64,000 nucleotides of DNA, taken from Vibrio taketomensis. GTDB lineage: Bacteria; Pseudomonadota; Gammaproteobacteria; Enterobacterales; Vibrionaceae. The stretch covers positions 62,001-126,000 of the forward strand of contig NZ_AP019650.1 in assembly GCF_009938165.1 (NCBI RefSeq). The letters run 5' to 3'. Each line of letters begins with the position of its first letter. Positions within the stretch are counted from its first letter, which is position 1. Of this stretch, positions 48,048 through 57,370 are shown piece by piece. The notes under the pieces were generated by a model. The model was not told the origin of the DNA and made no database searches. It saw only the letters and a list, made by a program, of their open reading frames with translations. A program made the position numbers and the translations under genes.

Positions 48048-48929
48048 ATGGACGTAAAAGTCTTTAGAACGTTTTTAGAGTTGGCTAAAGTACGCCATTT
48101 TGGTCGTGCTGCTGAGAATCTATATATAACCCAAGCTGCGGTAAGCGCACGTATCAAACAACTCGAGAGTCATTTCGATACACAGCTTTTTATTCGTGAT
48201 CGCAACAACATTAAACTTACCTCTGCCGGAGAGCGTTTGGTTAGTTACGCCGAAGTTATGGTGACCACTCTTCAGCAAGCAAAATTGGAACTGTCACTAG
48301 AGAGCGGCAAAAAATTACAACTCATCATGGGCGGCACTCCGAACGTTTGGGATGCCTATTTGCAAAACTGTTTGAGTGTTACGACAGAAGCTTTTGAAGG
48401 TTATGGTTTTATCGCTGAAGTGATGGGACGTGAAGCCTTGGTTCGCAGCTTACAAGAACGCACATTGGATATGGCGTTTGCTTTTGATCAGATCAAAGCG
48501 GATGAATTGAACTGTAAAAAAGTGGCGGATGTGGCACTGACTTTGGTTTCGACTGAACCTCGTTCTGTTGAGGAAGTCTTTGCTGATAAATACGTTTATG
48601 TCGATTGGGGCACCAAGTTTGTTGCTGAGCACGCTGAGCGCCACTCAAAAATTCCAGCACCTTACTTGAGAACATCAACGGCCAGAATCGCGCTTGATTT
48701 CATTTTAGAAAAAGGTGGCAGCGCCTACCTTCCAAACTCTTTAGTTGAAGCGTTTATTGTTTCAGGCCAATTGCATCGTGTAGAGGGTGTTGAGGATTGG
48801 TATCGTCCAATCTATCTAAGTTACCGTAAAGCGAGCAGCTCTGTGGATGCGATTAAGCAAGTGGAAGAATTGGTGAAAAACATCATTCCAAGCAGCAGCT
48901 TTAGTCTTAGCCAAGTCGCCGAAGTCTAA
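48048..48929 (+). CDS. hdfR: HdfR, LysR-family regulator
   Basis: 293 residues. Helix-turn-helix VFRTFLELAKVRHFGRAAENLYITQAAVSARIKQLE aligns with E. coli HdfR (T-F-L-E-V-S-R-T-R-H-F-G-R-A-A-E), a repressor of flhDC there. Since vibrios use a different flagellar hierarchy its target here is unknown. Conserved neighbour of maoP. Confidence 0.85.
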   Translation: MDVKVFRTFLELAKVRHFGRAAENLYITQAAVSARIKQLESHFDTQLFIRDRNNIKLTSAGERLVSYAEVMVTTLQQAKLELSLESGKKLQLIMGGTPNVWDAYLQNCLSVTTEAFEGYGFIAEVMGREALVRSLQERTLDMAFAFDQIKADELNCKKVADVALTLVSTEPRSVEEVFADKYVYVDWGTKFVAEHAERHSKIPAPYLRTSTARIALDFILEKGGSAYLPNSLVEAFIVSGQLHRVEGVEDWYRPIYLSYRKASSSVDAIKQVEELVKNIIPSSSFSLSQVAEV

Positions 48930-48934
48930 ACCGA

Positions 48935-48962
48935 AAAAACCTCGCCATGGCGAGGTTTTTTG
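48935..48962. terminator. Bidirectional terminator
   Basis: AAAAAACCTCGCCATGGCGAGG and the following T's make a perfect 28-base palindrome between hdfR and azoR. Confidence 0.92.
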
Positions 48963-48994
48963 TTATTTACAGGCAGCAGCATGTGCCAAGCGGG

Positions 48995-49573
48995 TTAGAG
49001 CAAAGCTTGTAAATCGGCTAGTGCTTGCTCACGGCTGCGTGTTGCGGCTTCCTCACCCATATTTAGCGCTTCGGCGTAAACAAAATGTACATCGGTAATG
49101 CCGATAAAACCAAACATCGTTGCAACATAACTCTCTAGTGAGTTGCGAGGTGAGTCTTTATGCAGACCGCCACGTGTAGTGACGACAATGACCTTTTTAT
49201 TTGTGATCATGCCAACTGGACCTTGTTCTGTGTATGAGAAGGTTACGCCCGCACGAGCAATCAAATCAAACCAGTTTTTAAGCTGGGTTGGCACCATAAA
49301 GTTATACATTGGCGCAGCGACAACAAGCTGATCTGCCGCTTTTAACTCATCTACCAACTGATTAGAAAGAGATAGGATAGCTTGTTGCGCTTCAGGCAAG
49401 TCGTCAAAGTTGCCGCTTAAAGCCGCCAGTACTTGAGCGTCAAGCATCGGTAATGGATTGGCTGCAAGGTCGCGCTCTATTAGTTGAGTTTTGCCTTCTA
49501 ACGCAGCATCAATCAATAAGTTTGACTGAGAATAGTCACCAAGGATACTGGATTTTAAAACAAGAGTGGTCAT
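48995..49573 (-). CDS. azoR: FMN-dependent NADH-azoreductase
   Basis: 192 residues, flavodoxin-like fold of the AzoR/AcpD family. The N-terminal FMN phosphate loop [37 protein letters not shown] and TTRGGLH are the usual signatures. It reduces quinones and azo dyes by two-electron transfer. Confidence 0.93.
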   Translation of the reverse strand: MTTLVLKSSILGDYSQSNLLIDAALEGKTQLIERDLAANPLPMLDAQVLAALSGNFDDLPEAQQAILSLSNQLVDELKAADQLVVAAPMYNFMVPTQLKNWFDLIARAGVTFSYTEQGPVGMITNKKVIVVTTRGGLHKDSPRNSLESYVATMFGFIGITDVHFVYAEALNMGEEAATRSREQALADLQALL

Positions 49574-49711
49574 CGTTGACTCCGAAATGTAAATAGATAC
49601 GTCGAGTATCTTTGCAGTGTAATCCAGTCATTGTGGCTTAATAAGCCCTTGGTTTAGATAAAGGTATTCAAAATTTTCGAACGAGGACAAGAATTGAATA
49701 TTGGCTTCGGT

Positions 49712-49740
49712 AAAAAAAAGGCCTGCAATAATGCAGGCCA
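49712..49740 (-). terminator. Terminator after pflB
   Basis: GGCCTGCA (49720-49727) pairs with TGCAGGCC (49732-49739), ATAA loop; on the minus strand eight T's follow. Confidence 0.92.
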
Positions 49741-49768
49741 AAAGGTAGTCATGGATTTTTTTGCGTGA

Positions 49769-52066
49769 TTACATTTTTTCTGTAAATGTACGAGTGATCA
49801 CGTCTTGTTGTTGTTCTTTAGTGAGCGAGTTAAAACGCACAGCATAGCCTGATACACGAATGGTTAACTGAGGGTATTTCTCAGGGTGATCAACGGCATC
49901 AAGCAACATCTCACGATTTAACACGTTAACGTTGAGGTGTTGACCGCCTTCAATCAAAGCACCATTGTCGCCTGCTTCGTGGTGGAAATAACCATCCATC
50001 AATGCCGCTAAGTTTTGTTTTTGCATCTCAATATCTTTACCTAGTGCGTTTGGCACAATAGAGAAGGTGTATGAGATACCATCTTTTGCAAAGGCAAACG
50101 GTAGTTTTGATACTGAAGTCAACGAAGCTACCGCACCATTTTGGTCACGTCCGTGCATTGGGTTCGCACCAGGGCCAAATGGCATACCAGCACGACGGCC
50201 ATCTGGCGTATTACCAGTTTTCTTACCGTACACCACGTTAGAGGTGATGGTTAGAATAGACTGCGTAGGAATCGCCTCGCGGTACATGGTCATCTTCTGA
50301 ATTTTCTTCATGAAGCGTTCAACCAAGTCGCAAGCAATGTCATCAACGCGAGCGTCGTTGTTACCAAATTTTGGATAGTCGCCATCAATCTCAAAATCAA
50401 CTGCGATACCATCTTCATCACGAACTGGCGTTACTTTGGCGTATTTGATTGCTGCTAGTGAGTCAGCAACCACAGATAAACCCGCAATACCACAAGCCAT
50501 AGTGCGGCGTACATCGCGATCCATCAGTGCCATCAATGATGCTTCGTAGCTGTAGCGATCATGTGAGTAGTGAATGATGTTTAGCGCAGTCACATATTGA
50601 GTTGCTAGCCAATCTAGCATCGCATCAAAACGAGGCATTAAGCGATCAAAATCAAGGACAGCATCATCAATTTTGTCCTGTTTAGGACCAACTTGTGCTT
50701 TTGATTTTTCATCAATACCACCATTGATGGTGTACAACAGTGCTTTTGCTAAGTTGGCACGAGCCCCAAAGAACTGCATGTCTTTACCAACAATTTGTGG
50801 GCTAACACAACAAGCGATAGCGTAATCATCGTTGTTAAAATCAGGACGCATTAGATCGTCGTTTTCATACTGTACTGATGAAGTATCAATCGATACTTTA
50901 GCGGCATATTTTTTGAACGCAGCAGGAAGCTGTTCTGACCATAGAATCGTCATATTTGGCTCTGGTGCTGGGCCCATATTGTGCAATGTATGTAGGTAAC
51001 GGAAAGTAGTCTTACTTACTAGCGTACGACCATCAACGCCCATACCGGCCATTGCTTCGGTTGCCCAAATTGGGTCACCAGAGAACAGTGAATCGTAATC
51101 AGGTGTGCGTAGGAAACGTACCATGCGCAGCTTCATAATGAAGTGGTCGATCAACTCTTGCGCCTGAGTTTCATTGATAACACCATTCGCTAAATCACGT
51201 TCGATGTAGACATCAAGGAATGTCGATGTACGACCAAGTGACATCGCGGCACCGTTTTGTGATTTCACGGCAGCAAGGTAACCAAAGTAAGTAAATTGAA
51301 TGGCTTCTTGTGCACTACGGGCAGGGTTTGCCATATCAATGCCGTATTTCAAACCCATAGTGCGAATGTCTTTTAATGCTTGGATTTGATCGGCAAGTTC
51401 TTCACGTAGGCGCAGTGTTTTCTCAAGATCTTGGCCTTGCTCTAGGAAGCTTTGCGTAGATTTTACTTGCTCTAGTTTGTCGGCAACAAGGAAGTTAATG
51501 CCATACAACGCAAGTCGACGGTAGTCGCCAATAATGCGGCCACGACCATAAGCATCTGGCAGACCAGTGATGATGCCTGATTTGCGGCAAGCAAGGATGT
51601 CTTTGGTATAAAGATCAAAGCAGACTTTGTTGTGCGTTTTGCGGTATTCAGTGAAGATTTTCTCAACACTTGGGTCAAGTTCACGACCGTACACTTCACA
51701 AGATGTTTTAACCATACGAATACCGCCATTGGCGATAATTGCACGTTTTAGTGGTTTGTCAGTTTGCAAACCAACAATGGTTTCAAGCTCTTTGTTGATG
51801 TAGCCTGCATCATGAGAAATGATCGTTGAAGGTAGGTCAGTATCAAAATCAAGCGGTGCATGAGTGCGGCTTTCTTGTTTGATGCCTTCAAGAACGTCGT
51901 TCCACAATGCTGTCGTCGCATCAGTTGCATCTGCTAAGAATGACTCATCGCCTTCATAAGGGGTGTAGTTAGTTTGGATAAAATCACGGGTGTTTACTTC
52001 GGTTTGCCATTGACCTGCAGCGAAACCTTCCCATGCTTCAAGCATGTCAGTAGTAGGAATAGTCAT
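49769..52066 (-). CDS. pflB: Pyruvate formate-lyase (formate C-acetyltransferase)
   Basis: 765 residues (E. coli 760). Converts pyruvate and CoA to acetyl-CoA and formate under anaerobic conditions. The catalytic Cys pair lies in [11 protein letters not shown] and the glycyl-radical Gly740 in RVSGYAVRF. The activating enzyme gene (pflA) and focA are not next to it, so it depends on an activase elsewhere; a 2-ketobutyrate preference (TdcE-like) cannot be excluded. Confidence 0.93.
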   Translation of the reverse strand: MTIPTTDMLEAWEGFAAGQWQTEVNTRDFIQTNYTPYEGDESFLADATDATTALWNDVLEGIKQESRTHAPLDFDTDLPSTIISHDAGYINKELETIVGLQTDKPLKRAIIANGGIRMVKTSCEVYGRELDPSVEKIFTEYRKTHNKVCFDLYTKDILACRKSGIITGLPDAYGRGRIIGDYRRLALYGINFLVADKLEQVKSTQSFLEQGQDLEKTLRLREELADQIQALKDIRTMGLKYGIDMANPARSAQEAIQFTYFGYLAAVKSQNGAAMSLGRTSTFLDVYIERDLANGVINETQAQELIDHFIMKLRMVRFLRTPDYDSLFSGDPIWATEAMAGMGVDGRTLVSKTTFRYLHTLHNMGPAPEPNMTILWSEQLPAAFKKYAAKVSIDTSSVQYENDDLMRPDFNNDDYAIACCVSPQIVGKDMQFFGARANLAKALLYTINGGIDEKSKAQVGPKQDKIDDAVLDFDRLMPRFDAMLDWLATQYVTALNIIHYSHDRYSYEASLMALMDRDVRRTMACGIAGLSVVADSLAAIKYAKVTPVRDEDGIAVDFEIDGDYPKFGNNDARVDDIACDLVERFMKKIQKMTMYREAIPTQSILTITSNVVYGKKTGNTPDGRRAGMPFGPGANPMHGRDQNGAVASLTSVSKLPFAFAKDGISYTFSIVPNALGKDIEMQKQNLAALMDGYFHHEAGDNGALIEGGQHLNVNVLNREMLLDAVDHPEKYPQLTIRVSGYAVRFNSLTKEQQQDVITRTFTEKM

Positions 52067-52578
52067 GCGTAATACCTATATAACGTAATTTAAAGAATAC
52101 AATTAGGTCTGTTAACTATCGAAACTCAATACCGATAAGTTAATGACTTAAAAACAATTTGTGATTCTTGATATGGACGAAAACCAAGGGCCTGCAGGTG
52201 ATTTTGATTAATCCAACTCGATGGCTGAATACTATGCCCGAATGATGTATGAGTAAAATGAATGTATTTCATTTTTTTGATGCATAAAACGCATATATTA
52301 TATGGGATAGCCGTTTTATCATGATGTTAAGTTAGTACTTACTTGAGCTTTAACCGCAATTAATATTGAGTTTTGCGCAGGGAAGGTAAAGAAAGTATAC
52401 CTGTTTCGCAAAATGATTAGTGAGCAAGAGAGTGGTGATAAATGCCATTAAAAAAGCAAAACTAAGCTAGGTAACATCAAGATGATGTTACCTCACACGA
52501 TGATCAAGAACGCTCATCTAACTTAAGTGCCCGAGCTTGGCCTAATGTTATAACTCCCTATTAATAGTGGTTGGGAGT
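52067..52578. other. pflB upstream region
   Basis: 512 bases without a supported gene. A hairpin GGTAACATC-N5-GATGTTACC sits at 52470-52492 with no T-run. A half FNR site TTGAT occurs at 52205 but no full box. The last bases hold a weak hairpin AACTCCC/GGGAGTT (52552-52579) touching the end of the next gene. Confidence 0.4.
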
Positions 52579-52782
52579 TTATAGGTTCATGAGATTCTCG
52601 ATAGATTCGTCAATCGACAAGCTAGGGTATGAATAGATAGCGTTACCATCTTTGGCATCGATGTCGATACAATTAATGTTTCGAATGCCTTGATTTTCTA
52701 TCATCCCAAGAGACTGTTCGACGGTTTTACACACCAAAACAGAGCCATCATTTAGCTTGATGGTGCAAGAATGTAAGTTCAT
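52579..52782 (-). CDS. Small protein of unknown function
   Basis: 67 residues from ATG 52782, which follows GGAG with a good spacing; ATG 52818 (AAGGA eleven bases away) would add twelve residues. Compact, acidic: MNLHSCTIKLNDGSVLVCKTVEQSLGMIENQGIRNI and IDIDAKDGNAIYSYPSLSIDES. No membrane segment. Family not recognised. Confidence 0.6.
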   Translation of the reverse strand: MNLHSCTIKLNDGSVLVCKTVEQSLGMIENQGIRNINCIDIDAKDGNAIYSYPSLSIDESIENLMNL

Positions 52783-53024
52783 AGCCAACTCCGCGTTATT
52801 TCCTTGCTTAGTATTCATGTATTCAGGATTCCTTCCCTTAATCTTAAATTAGTCAACAATTTACTATTAAGCAATTTGCTAATAGCAAATTATTGAAGCT
52901 GTGATTTGCGACCATACTGCCTTACGTTAGTGACAGTTTTTTGATAGGCGTGAGTTCCGAAAATGGCTAGTATGTGATTGGTGTTAGATTACACTTAAGC
53001 CCATGGATACACAGAGGCAGTGCC

Positions 53025-54380
53025 ATGTCCAATAGCTTTGAACAGTTTCAGCGAGCACGCTCTACTCGTGATGCTCGTTTTGACGGTCAATTTTTTGTGG
53101 CGGTGAAAACCACCAAGATTTTTTGCCGTCCAATATGCCCAGCAACCTTACCAAAAGAAGAGAATGTCGAATATTTCACTGATGTCGCGTTGGCGTTGCA
53201 AGCAGGCTATCGACCATGCTTGAGATGCAGACCAGACAGTGCTCCCAACTCTTGGGCGTGGCAAGGTACTCGCACTACGTTTGAACGAGCTCTACGCTTA
53301 ATCGAACAAGGTGAGTTACAACGTAACGATTTGTTGCAACTTGCTGAGCGCTTAGGTGTGAGTGACCGCTACCTACGTAAGCTATTTGCTCAGCAGTTGG
53401 GTATGTCACCGAAGCAATACGCACTTTATCATCAACTGATGTTTGCCAAACAACTGATTCACCATAGTGGGCTTAGTATTACGGATATCGGTTTTGCCAG
53501 TGGTTTTAACAGTATTCGTCGATTTAACGATGCATTTAAGAAAACTTTGAAGCTGACACCGAGCGAACTCAAACGAGAGATGCACAATGTGAACAACAAA
53601 CAGCAGGTAGAACTGAGTTATCGTGGTGCTTTTGATTGGCGCTACATGTTAGATTTTTATCGCCAACGAGCGATTTCGGGATTAGAAAGTGTCGATGAAA
53701 CCACTTACCAGCGTAAAGTGATACTCGGAGATAGTCTCGCTTGGTTTAAAGCAGATTTTTCATTCAAGCCCAATAAGGTATTGCTCGAATTTGAACTCGA
53801 TGATGTGACTCAACTAAAGCAGCTGGTTTTGCAGGTACGCAGAATGCTTGATTTGGATGTGGATATCGATTTCATCGAGCAACATCTGAAGTCGATTGAG
53901 CCTGAGTTGGTGATTCGTTCAGGAATCCGCATTCCTGGTGTTTGGAGTACATGGGAAGGTGGGGTAAGGGCAATTCTGGGTCAGCAAGTTTCGATTAAAG
54001 CGGCGATCACTCAGCTCAATTTGCTGGTTTCCACTTTGCAAGGTGAGCATCCCACTCATTTTCCGACGGCGAGCGAGCTGGCAGCGGCTGACTTAAGTTT
54101 TCTTAAAATGCCGCAAAGTAGAAAAGAGACATTGAAACGCTTCGCGCAATTTATTTTGGCAGAACCAAATGCAGAGCTTTCGCAATGGTTGGATTTAAAA
54201 GGCATTGGTCCATGGACTGTTAATTATGCAGCGCTGCGTGGGCTTTCAGACCCTAATCGATTTTTAACCGGAGATTTAGTCGTGAAAAAAGCGCTGCAAA
54301 ATTTCCCGAAACTGACCGCAGATAATGTTTCACCGTTTGGCAGTTACGCTACTTATCATTTATGGAGTCATGCAGGATGA
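53025..54380 (+). CDS. Ada-AraC-AlkA fusion: alkylation sensor and DNA glycosylase
   Basis: 451 residues from ATG 53025. Residues 1-80 are an Ada N-terminal zinc domain with Cys34, Cys38, Cys65 and Cys68 (FCRPICPA and CLRCRP), which in Ada takes methyl groups from phosphotriesters and so becomes an activator. Residues about 85-180 are an AraC helix-turn-helix pair (RLGVSDRYLRKLFAQ and ITDIGFASGFNSIRRFNDAF). Residues about 190-451 are an AlkA-type 3-methyladenine glycosylase with helix-hairpin-helix LKGIGPWTVNYAALRG and catalytic Asp in FLTGDLV. Overlaps ogt by four bases. Confidence 0.92.
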   Translation: MSNSFEQFQRARSTRDARFDGQFFVAVKTTKIFCRPICPATLPKEENVEYFTDVALALQAGYRPCLRCRPDSAPNSWAWQGTRTTFERALRLIEQGELQRNDLLQLAERLGVSDRYLRKLFAQQLGMSPKQYALYHQLMFAKQLIHHSGLSITDIGFASGFNSIRRFNDAFKKTLKLTPSELKREMHNVNNKQQVELSYRGAFDWRYMLDFYRQRAISGLESVDETTYQRKVILGDSLAWFKADFSFKPNKVLLEFELDDVTQLKQLVLQVRRMLDLDVDIDFIEQHLKSIEPELVIRSGIRIPGVWSTWEGGVRAILGQQVSIKAAITQLNLLVSTLQGEHPTHFPTASELAAADLSFLKMPQSRKETLKRFAQFILAEPNAELSQWLDLKGIGPWTVNYAALRGLSDPNRFLTGDLVVKKALQNFPKLTADNVSPFGSYATYHLWSHAG

Positions 54381-54853
54381 ACCGCTACACAATCATAGTT
54401 ACCCCACTGGGTGATATGACTTTGCAAGCCAATGAGAAAGGGCTACTGGGCGCTTGGTTTGAGACTGAAACAACAAAGCCTCAACATCTTGGCGAACGTG
54501 ATGATAGTTTTGCGCTATTAATGGAGTGTAAAACGCAACTCGATGAATATTTTGCTGGTATTCGTAATCAGTTTGATTTGCCATTAGCAGCAGAGGGGAC
54601 GGCATTTCAAACCCAAGTTTGGCAAGCGTTAACCACCATCCCTTTTGGTGAAACGTGGAGCTATCAGCAATTGGCTGACGCAATCAATAATCCTAAAGCG
54701 GTGCGTGCGGTTGGTTTAGCTAACGGCAAAAACCCGATTTCGATTATTGTCCCGTGTCACCGTGTGATAGGTAAGAACGGTAAATTGACTGGCTATGCCG
54801 GTGGTGTCGAACGTAAAGCCGCACTATTGAGACTCGAAGGCTGTGATCTATGA
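54377..54853 (+). CDS. ogt: Methylated-DNA-protein-cysteine methyltransferase
   Basis: 158 residues from ATG 54377, overlapping the stop of the Ada-AlkA gene (ATGA). The acceptor Cys is in IVPCHRVIG, and the recognition helix RAVGLANGKNP is present. It repairs O6-methylguanine. With the fusion gene it makes a complete alkylation response in two genes. Confidence 0.95.
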   Translation: MNRYTIIVTPLGDMTLQANEKGLLGAWFETETTKPQHLGERDDSFALLMECKTQLDEYFAGIRNQFDLPLAAEGTAFQTQVWQALTTIPFGETWSYQQLADAINNPKAVRAVGLANGKNPISIIVPCHRVIGKNGKLTGYAGGVERKAALLRLEGCDL

Positions 54854-55024
54854 GTTATCGTTTTTATTATCGATGTAGTCATCTGGATTAAACAGCGGCT
54901 TTTTCGGCATGAAAAAATCACACGCATCGCGGGTGGCAATCGTCGGTTGTTGCCACGCTCCGCATAAGTCTTTGTCGTTTTCACGAGTGCGAGTGAATTG
55001 ACGGCACTGTCCGCATTTAAACAT
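54848..55024 (-). CDS. 58-residue Cys-rich protein overlapping the 3' end of ogt
   Basis: ATG 55024 has AAAGGA eight bases upstream. The protein starts MFKCGQCRQF (C-x-x-C) and has further Cys in DKDLCGAW and TRDACDFFMPKK, four Cys in all, suited to one zinc ion. It ends NPDDYIDNKNDNS. Its stop codon overlaps the ogt stop region by six bases in the opposite direction. Family from memory: short conserved Vibrio proteins of unknown function. Confidence 0.7.
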   Translation of the reverse strand: MFKCGQCRQFTRTRENDKDLCGAWQQPTIATRDACDFFMPKKPLFNPDDYIDNKNDNS

Positions 55025-55139
55025 GGTTGATTCCTTTCAACAGCAATGATGGTCCAGTGTAAATAGTGAATAAGGTGAAAGCGTTGATCTATCACCTTAT
55101 TTAACTAATTACTGTATGTGAACTAATGAGGGTAGTTGC

Positions 55140-55685
55140 TCAAGCTTGTTCAAACATCGTTAGGTAGGATTGATGCTCAAGATCTTGTGCAGTTAACTCA
55201 AATTGCGCTGCCAGTGCTTCAAGTTCGGTGCGGTATTCCGCTAGCTTGCTTTCATCGTCGGTCATAATCGCAAACTCGGCGAAATCTCCGATATTGGCGA
55301 GATGATCGAGGGTGAGGTGAAATTGACCGACAAAGTAGATACTGCGAACCTTTTGGGTGATAAGACGTATCTGATAGCCCATATTTTCTAGCATGCTACG
55401 GGCGTTGGCCGCATTGGTAATGTTGGTGGCTTCACAGCGATCGGGCTCAGGGCCTTTAACAATCCATAGTTTGATGCCTGAAGGCTCCATTTCGCGAATC
55501 GAGATCGTTTTGTTTTGCTGTTTTAGCTGATGGTCGCTCGTATCAAAATACCAGTCGGTTTCGCAGTTATTTTCTACCATTACCTCATAGTCGAGAGAAT
55601 GAAGGATGCGTAAAAACGCATCCTTATTTTTGACTCGATATTTTAGCTCGACTTCGTATTTCCCTTTGAAGTGCTCGTGGCTCAT
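55140..55685 (-). CDS. CYTH-domain protein, class IV adenylate cyclase type
   Basis: 181 residues. The family signature E-x-E-x-K appears as YEVELKYR near residue 10, followed by ETDWYFDTSDHQLKQQ, KLWIVKGPEP and a late RSIYFVGQFHLTLDHLANIGDFAEF. CYTH proteins act on triphosphates: the CyaB branch makes cAMP, the ThTPase branch hydrolyses thiamine triphosphate. Its start overlaps the helicase stop by four bases. Confidence 0.82.
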   Translation of the reverse strand: MSHEHFKGKYEVELKYRVKNKDAFLRILHSLDYEVMVENNCETDWYFDTSDHQLKQQNKTISIREMEPSGIKLWIVKGPEPDRCEATNITNAANARSMLENMGYQIRLITQKVRSIYFVGQFHLTLDHLANIGDFAEFAIMTDDESKLAEYRTELEALAAQFELTAQDLEHQSYLTMFEQA

Positions 55686-56881
55686 TCTGCTTCTTTCTTC
55701 ACTCGTTTTGCTTTAGGCACGTAGTTAAGGATCGAGATTGGCACGGGTTTGCGTGGGGTAAAACCTTCGATTTCACGACGTTCAATCAAATGGCCAAGAC
55801 GGCTTTCAATCATGCATAGGTTTTTAAAGTTGTCTTTAGAAACAAATGAGATCGCTTCACCTTGTGCGTCCGCACGACCGGTTCGACCAATACGGTGCAC
55901 GTATTCATCGGCAGGGAATGGTAGGTCGTAGTTGATCACACGTGTTAGACCATGGATATCAATACCGCGCGCACCCACACCAGTTGCGATCATGTACTTG
56001 ATCTTGCCCGCTTTAAAATCTGCTAATAGTTGGTTACGCACCGCTTGGCTGCGACCACTGTGGAATGCTTCCGCGATGATGCCACGTTTTTCCAACTGTT
56101 GTGCTAGCTTGGCCGCACCATGTTTGGTCTCGATAAAGATCAGCGTCTGGTCCCAATCATTCTCTTTGATTAGATGCGCTAGAAGTGATGATTTCATATC
56201 TTTATCAACGGTGATCAACCATTGTTCGATGTTCTTTTTCGATGCTTGGTTTGCCGCGATAGAAATCTCATATGGATTGTGCACGGCGGTTTTTGCGAGA
56301 TCGCGAACTTTGTTCGAAAGTGTTGCTGAGAACAATAGGTGCTGAATGTCGGTTGGCAAACGGTCAAGGATCTTATTGATGTCATCAATAAAGCCCATGT
56401 CGAGCATGCGGTCAGCTTCATCCATCACAAGGATTTCTACTTCTTCAAAGTACACTGCTCGTTTTGCATACATATCGAGTAGACGACCTGGAGTCGCTAC
56501 TAGAATGTCTACGCCTTCAATCAAAGCTTGTTTTTGTGCTTTCTCATCCACGCCACCATACATGGCAAGTGAAGTAAGGTTTAGGTGCTGACCATACTGG
56601 CGCACTTTTTCCTCAACTTGCACGGCAAGCTCACGAGTAGGTGTTAAGATCAGGGCACGAATGCGTTTTTTACGTTGGGTTTCGCCTTGGCTCAGCTTTT
56701 GCAAAATCGGCAATACAAAACTCGCGGTTTTACCTGTACCGGTTTGCGCAGCAGCAATCAGATCTTGCCCCTGCAGGATTACTGGAATCGCTTTAGTTTG
56801 AATATTGGTAGGTTTGCTGTATCCAAGCTCTTGGATAGCTTGAGTGATTGGTTGGCTTAGGCCCAATTTTGAAAATGGCAT
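55682..56881 (-). CDS. DEAD-box RNA helicase, RhlE-like
   Basis: 399 residues from ATG 56881, which begins MPFSKLGLSQPI as RhlE-type helicases do. Q motif and Walker A AAQTGTGKT (about 48-56), PTRELAVQ, VATPGRL, DEAD (in MDEADRMLDMGF), SAT, and HRIGRTGR are present. Motif V reads TGVGARGIDIHG where the usual form is T-D-V/I-A-A-R-G-L-D-I. Lacks the long basic tail of RhlE. Cotranscribed with the CYTH gene. Confidence 0.92.
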   Translation of the reverse strand: MPFSKLGLSQPITQAIQELGYSKPTNIQTKAIPVILQGQDLIAAAQTGTGKTASFVLPILQKLSQGETQRKKRIRALILTPTRELAVQVEEKVRQYGQHLNLTSLAMYGGVDEKAQKQALIEGVDILVATPGRLLDMYAKRAVYFEEVEILVMDEADRMLDMGFIDDINKILDRLPTDIQHLLFSATLSNKVRDLAKTAVHNPYEISIAANQASKKNIEQWLITVDKDMKSSLLAHLIKENDWDQTLIFIETKHGAAKLAQQLEKRGIIAEAFHSGRSQAVRNQLLADFKAGKIKYMIATGVGARGIDIHGLTRVINYDLPFPADEYVHRIGRTGRADAQGEAISFVSKDNFKNLCMIESRLGHLIERREIEGFTPRKPVPISILNYVPKAKRVKKEAE

Positions 56882-56950
56882 GCTTTGACTCTGTTTGAAT
56901 AACCAAAAGGGGCTGATGCCCCTTATTTGCGTTGAGTTTAGCACGTTTAG

Positions 56951-57235
56951 TTAAATATCTTTCTCTATTTTGTCTTTGAGTTGTTTAGCATCGTGTTCGC
57001 CTTTATCGATCATTTTATCGACGGCTTTTTCATCATGCTTCATTTCAGCATCCATTTTGCCTTTCGCATCATCAGATTTATCCATCATATGCTGCTTGGC
57101 GTCATCGCCTTTTTTCATCATATCGTGTTTGGATTTATCAACCATATCCTTTGCCGCGTCATGGCCATCGGCAAGAGCGTTAGTTGAAAAGAATAGAGCG
57201 CTAAGAAGTAGAGTTAAAAAGGGTATGCGGCTCAT
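56951..57235 (-). CDS. Small secreted repetitive protein rich in Lys, Asp, Met and His
   Basis: 94 residues. A signal peptide (FLTLLLSALFFSTNALA) is followed by about 70 very charged residues with repeated D-K-S-x-x-D/H-x-M-x and D-D-A-K units (DKSKHDMMKKGDDAKQHM and MDKSDDAKGKMDAEMKHDE). The many His and Met residues could bind copper or other metals, and the spacing suggests an amphipathic helix; both are inference. Seven bases lie between it and the Vibrio helicase gene's upstream frame. Confidence 0.75.
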   Translation of the reverse strand: MSRIPFLTLLLSALFFSTNALADGHDAAKDMVDKSKHDMMKKGDDAKQHMMDKSDDAKGKMDAEMKHDEKAVDKMIDKGEHDAKQLKDKIEKDI

Positions 57236-57320
57236 AATAGACCTCTCCTGTAGTAAAAGTTACTAGAGCCTTTTGAGTATTAACTAAATAAGTGTTTTTT
57301 TCCTGTTTGCCTCAGTAAAT

Positions 57321-57350
57321 AAACGCTGGCCAATGGTCGCCAGCGTTTCT
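57321..57350 (-). terminator. Hairpin after nhaD
   Basis: AAACGCTGGC (57321-57330) pairs with GCCAGCGTTT (57339-57348), loop CAATGGTC; located between nhaD and the small secreted protein's promoter. Confidence 0.75.
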
Positions 57351-57370
57351 GTTCGTTGAATGGAGCCAAT

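Noticed and set aside
52067..52330. FNR control of pflB
   Set aside because: Only one half-site (TTGAT) was found; no full TTGAT-N4-ATCAA box.
54399..54683. Antisense frame within ogt
   Set aside because: A shadow of the ogt coding frame with no start signals.
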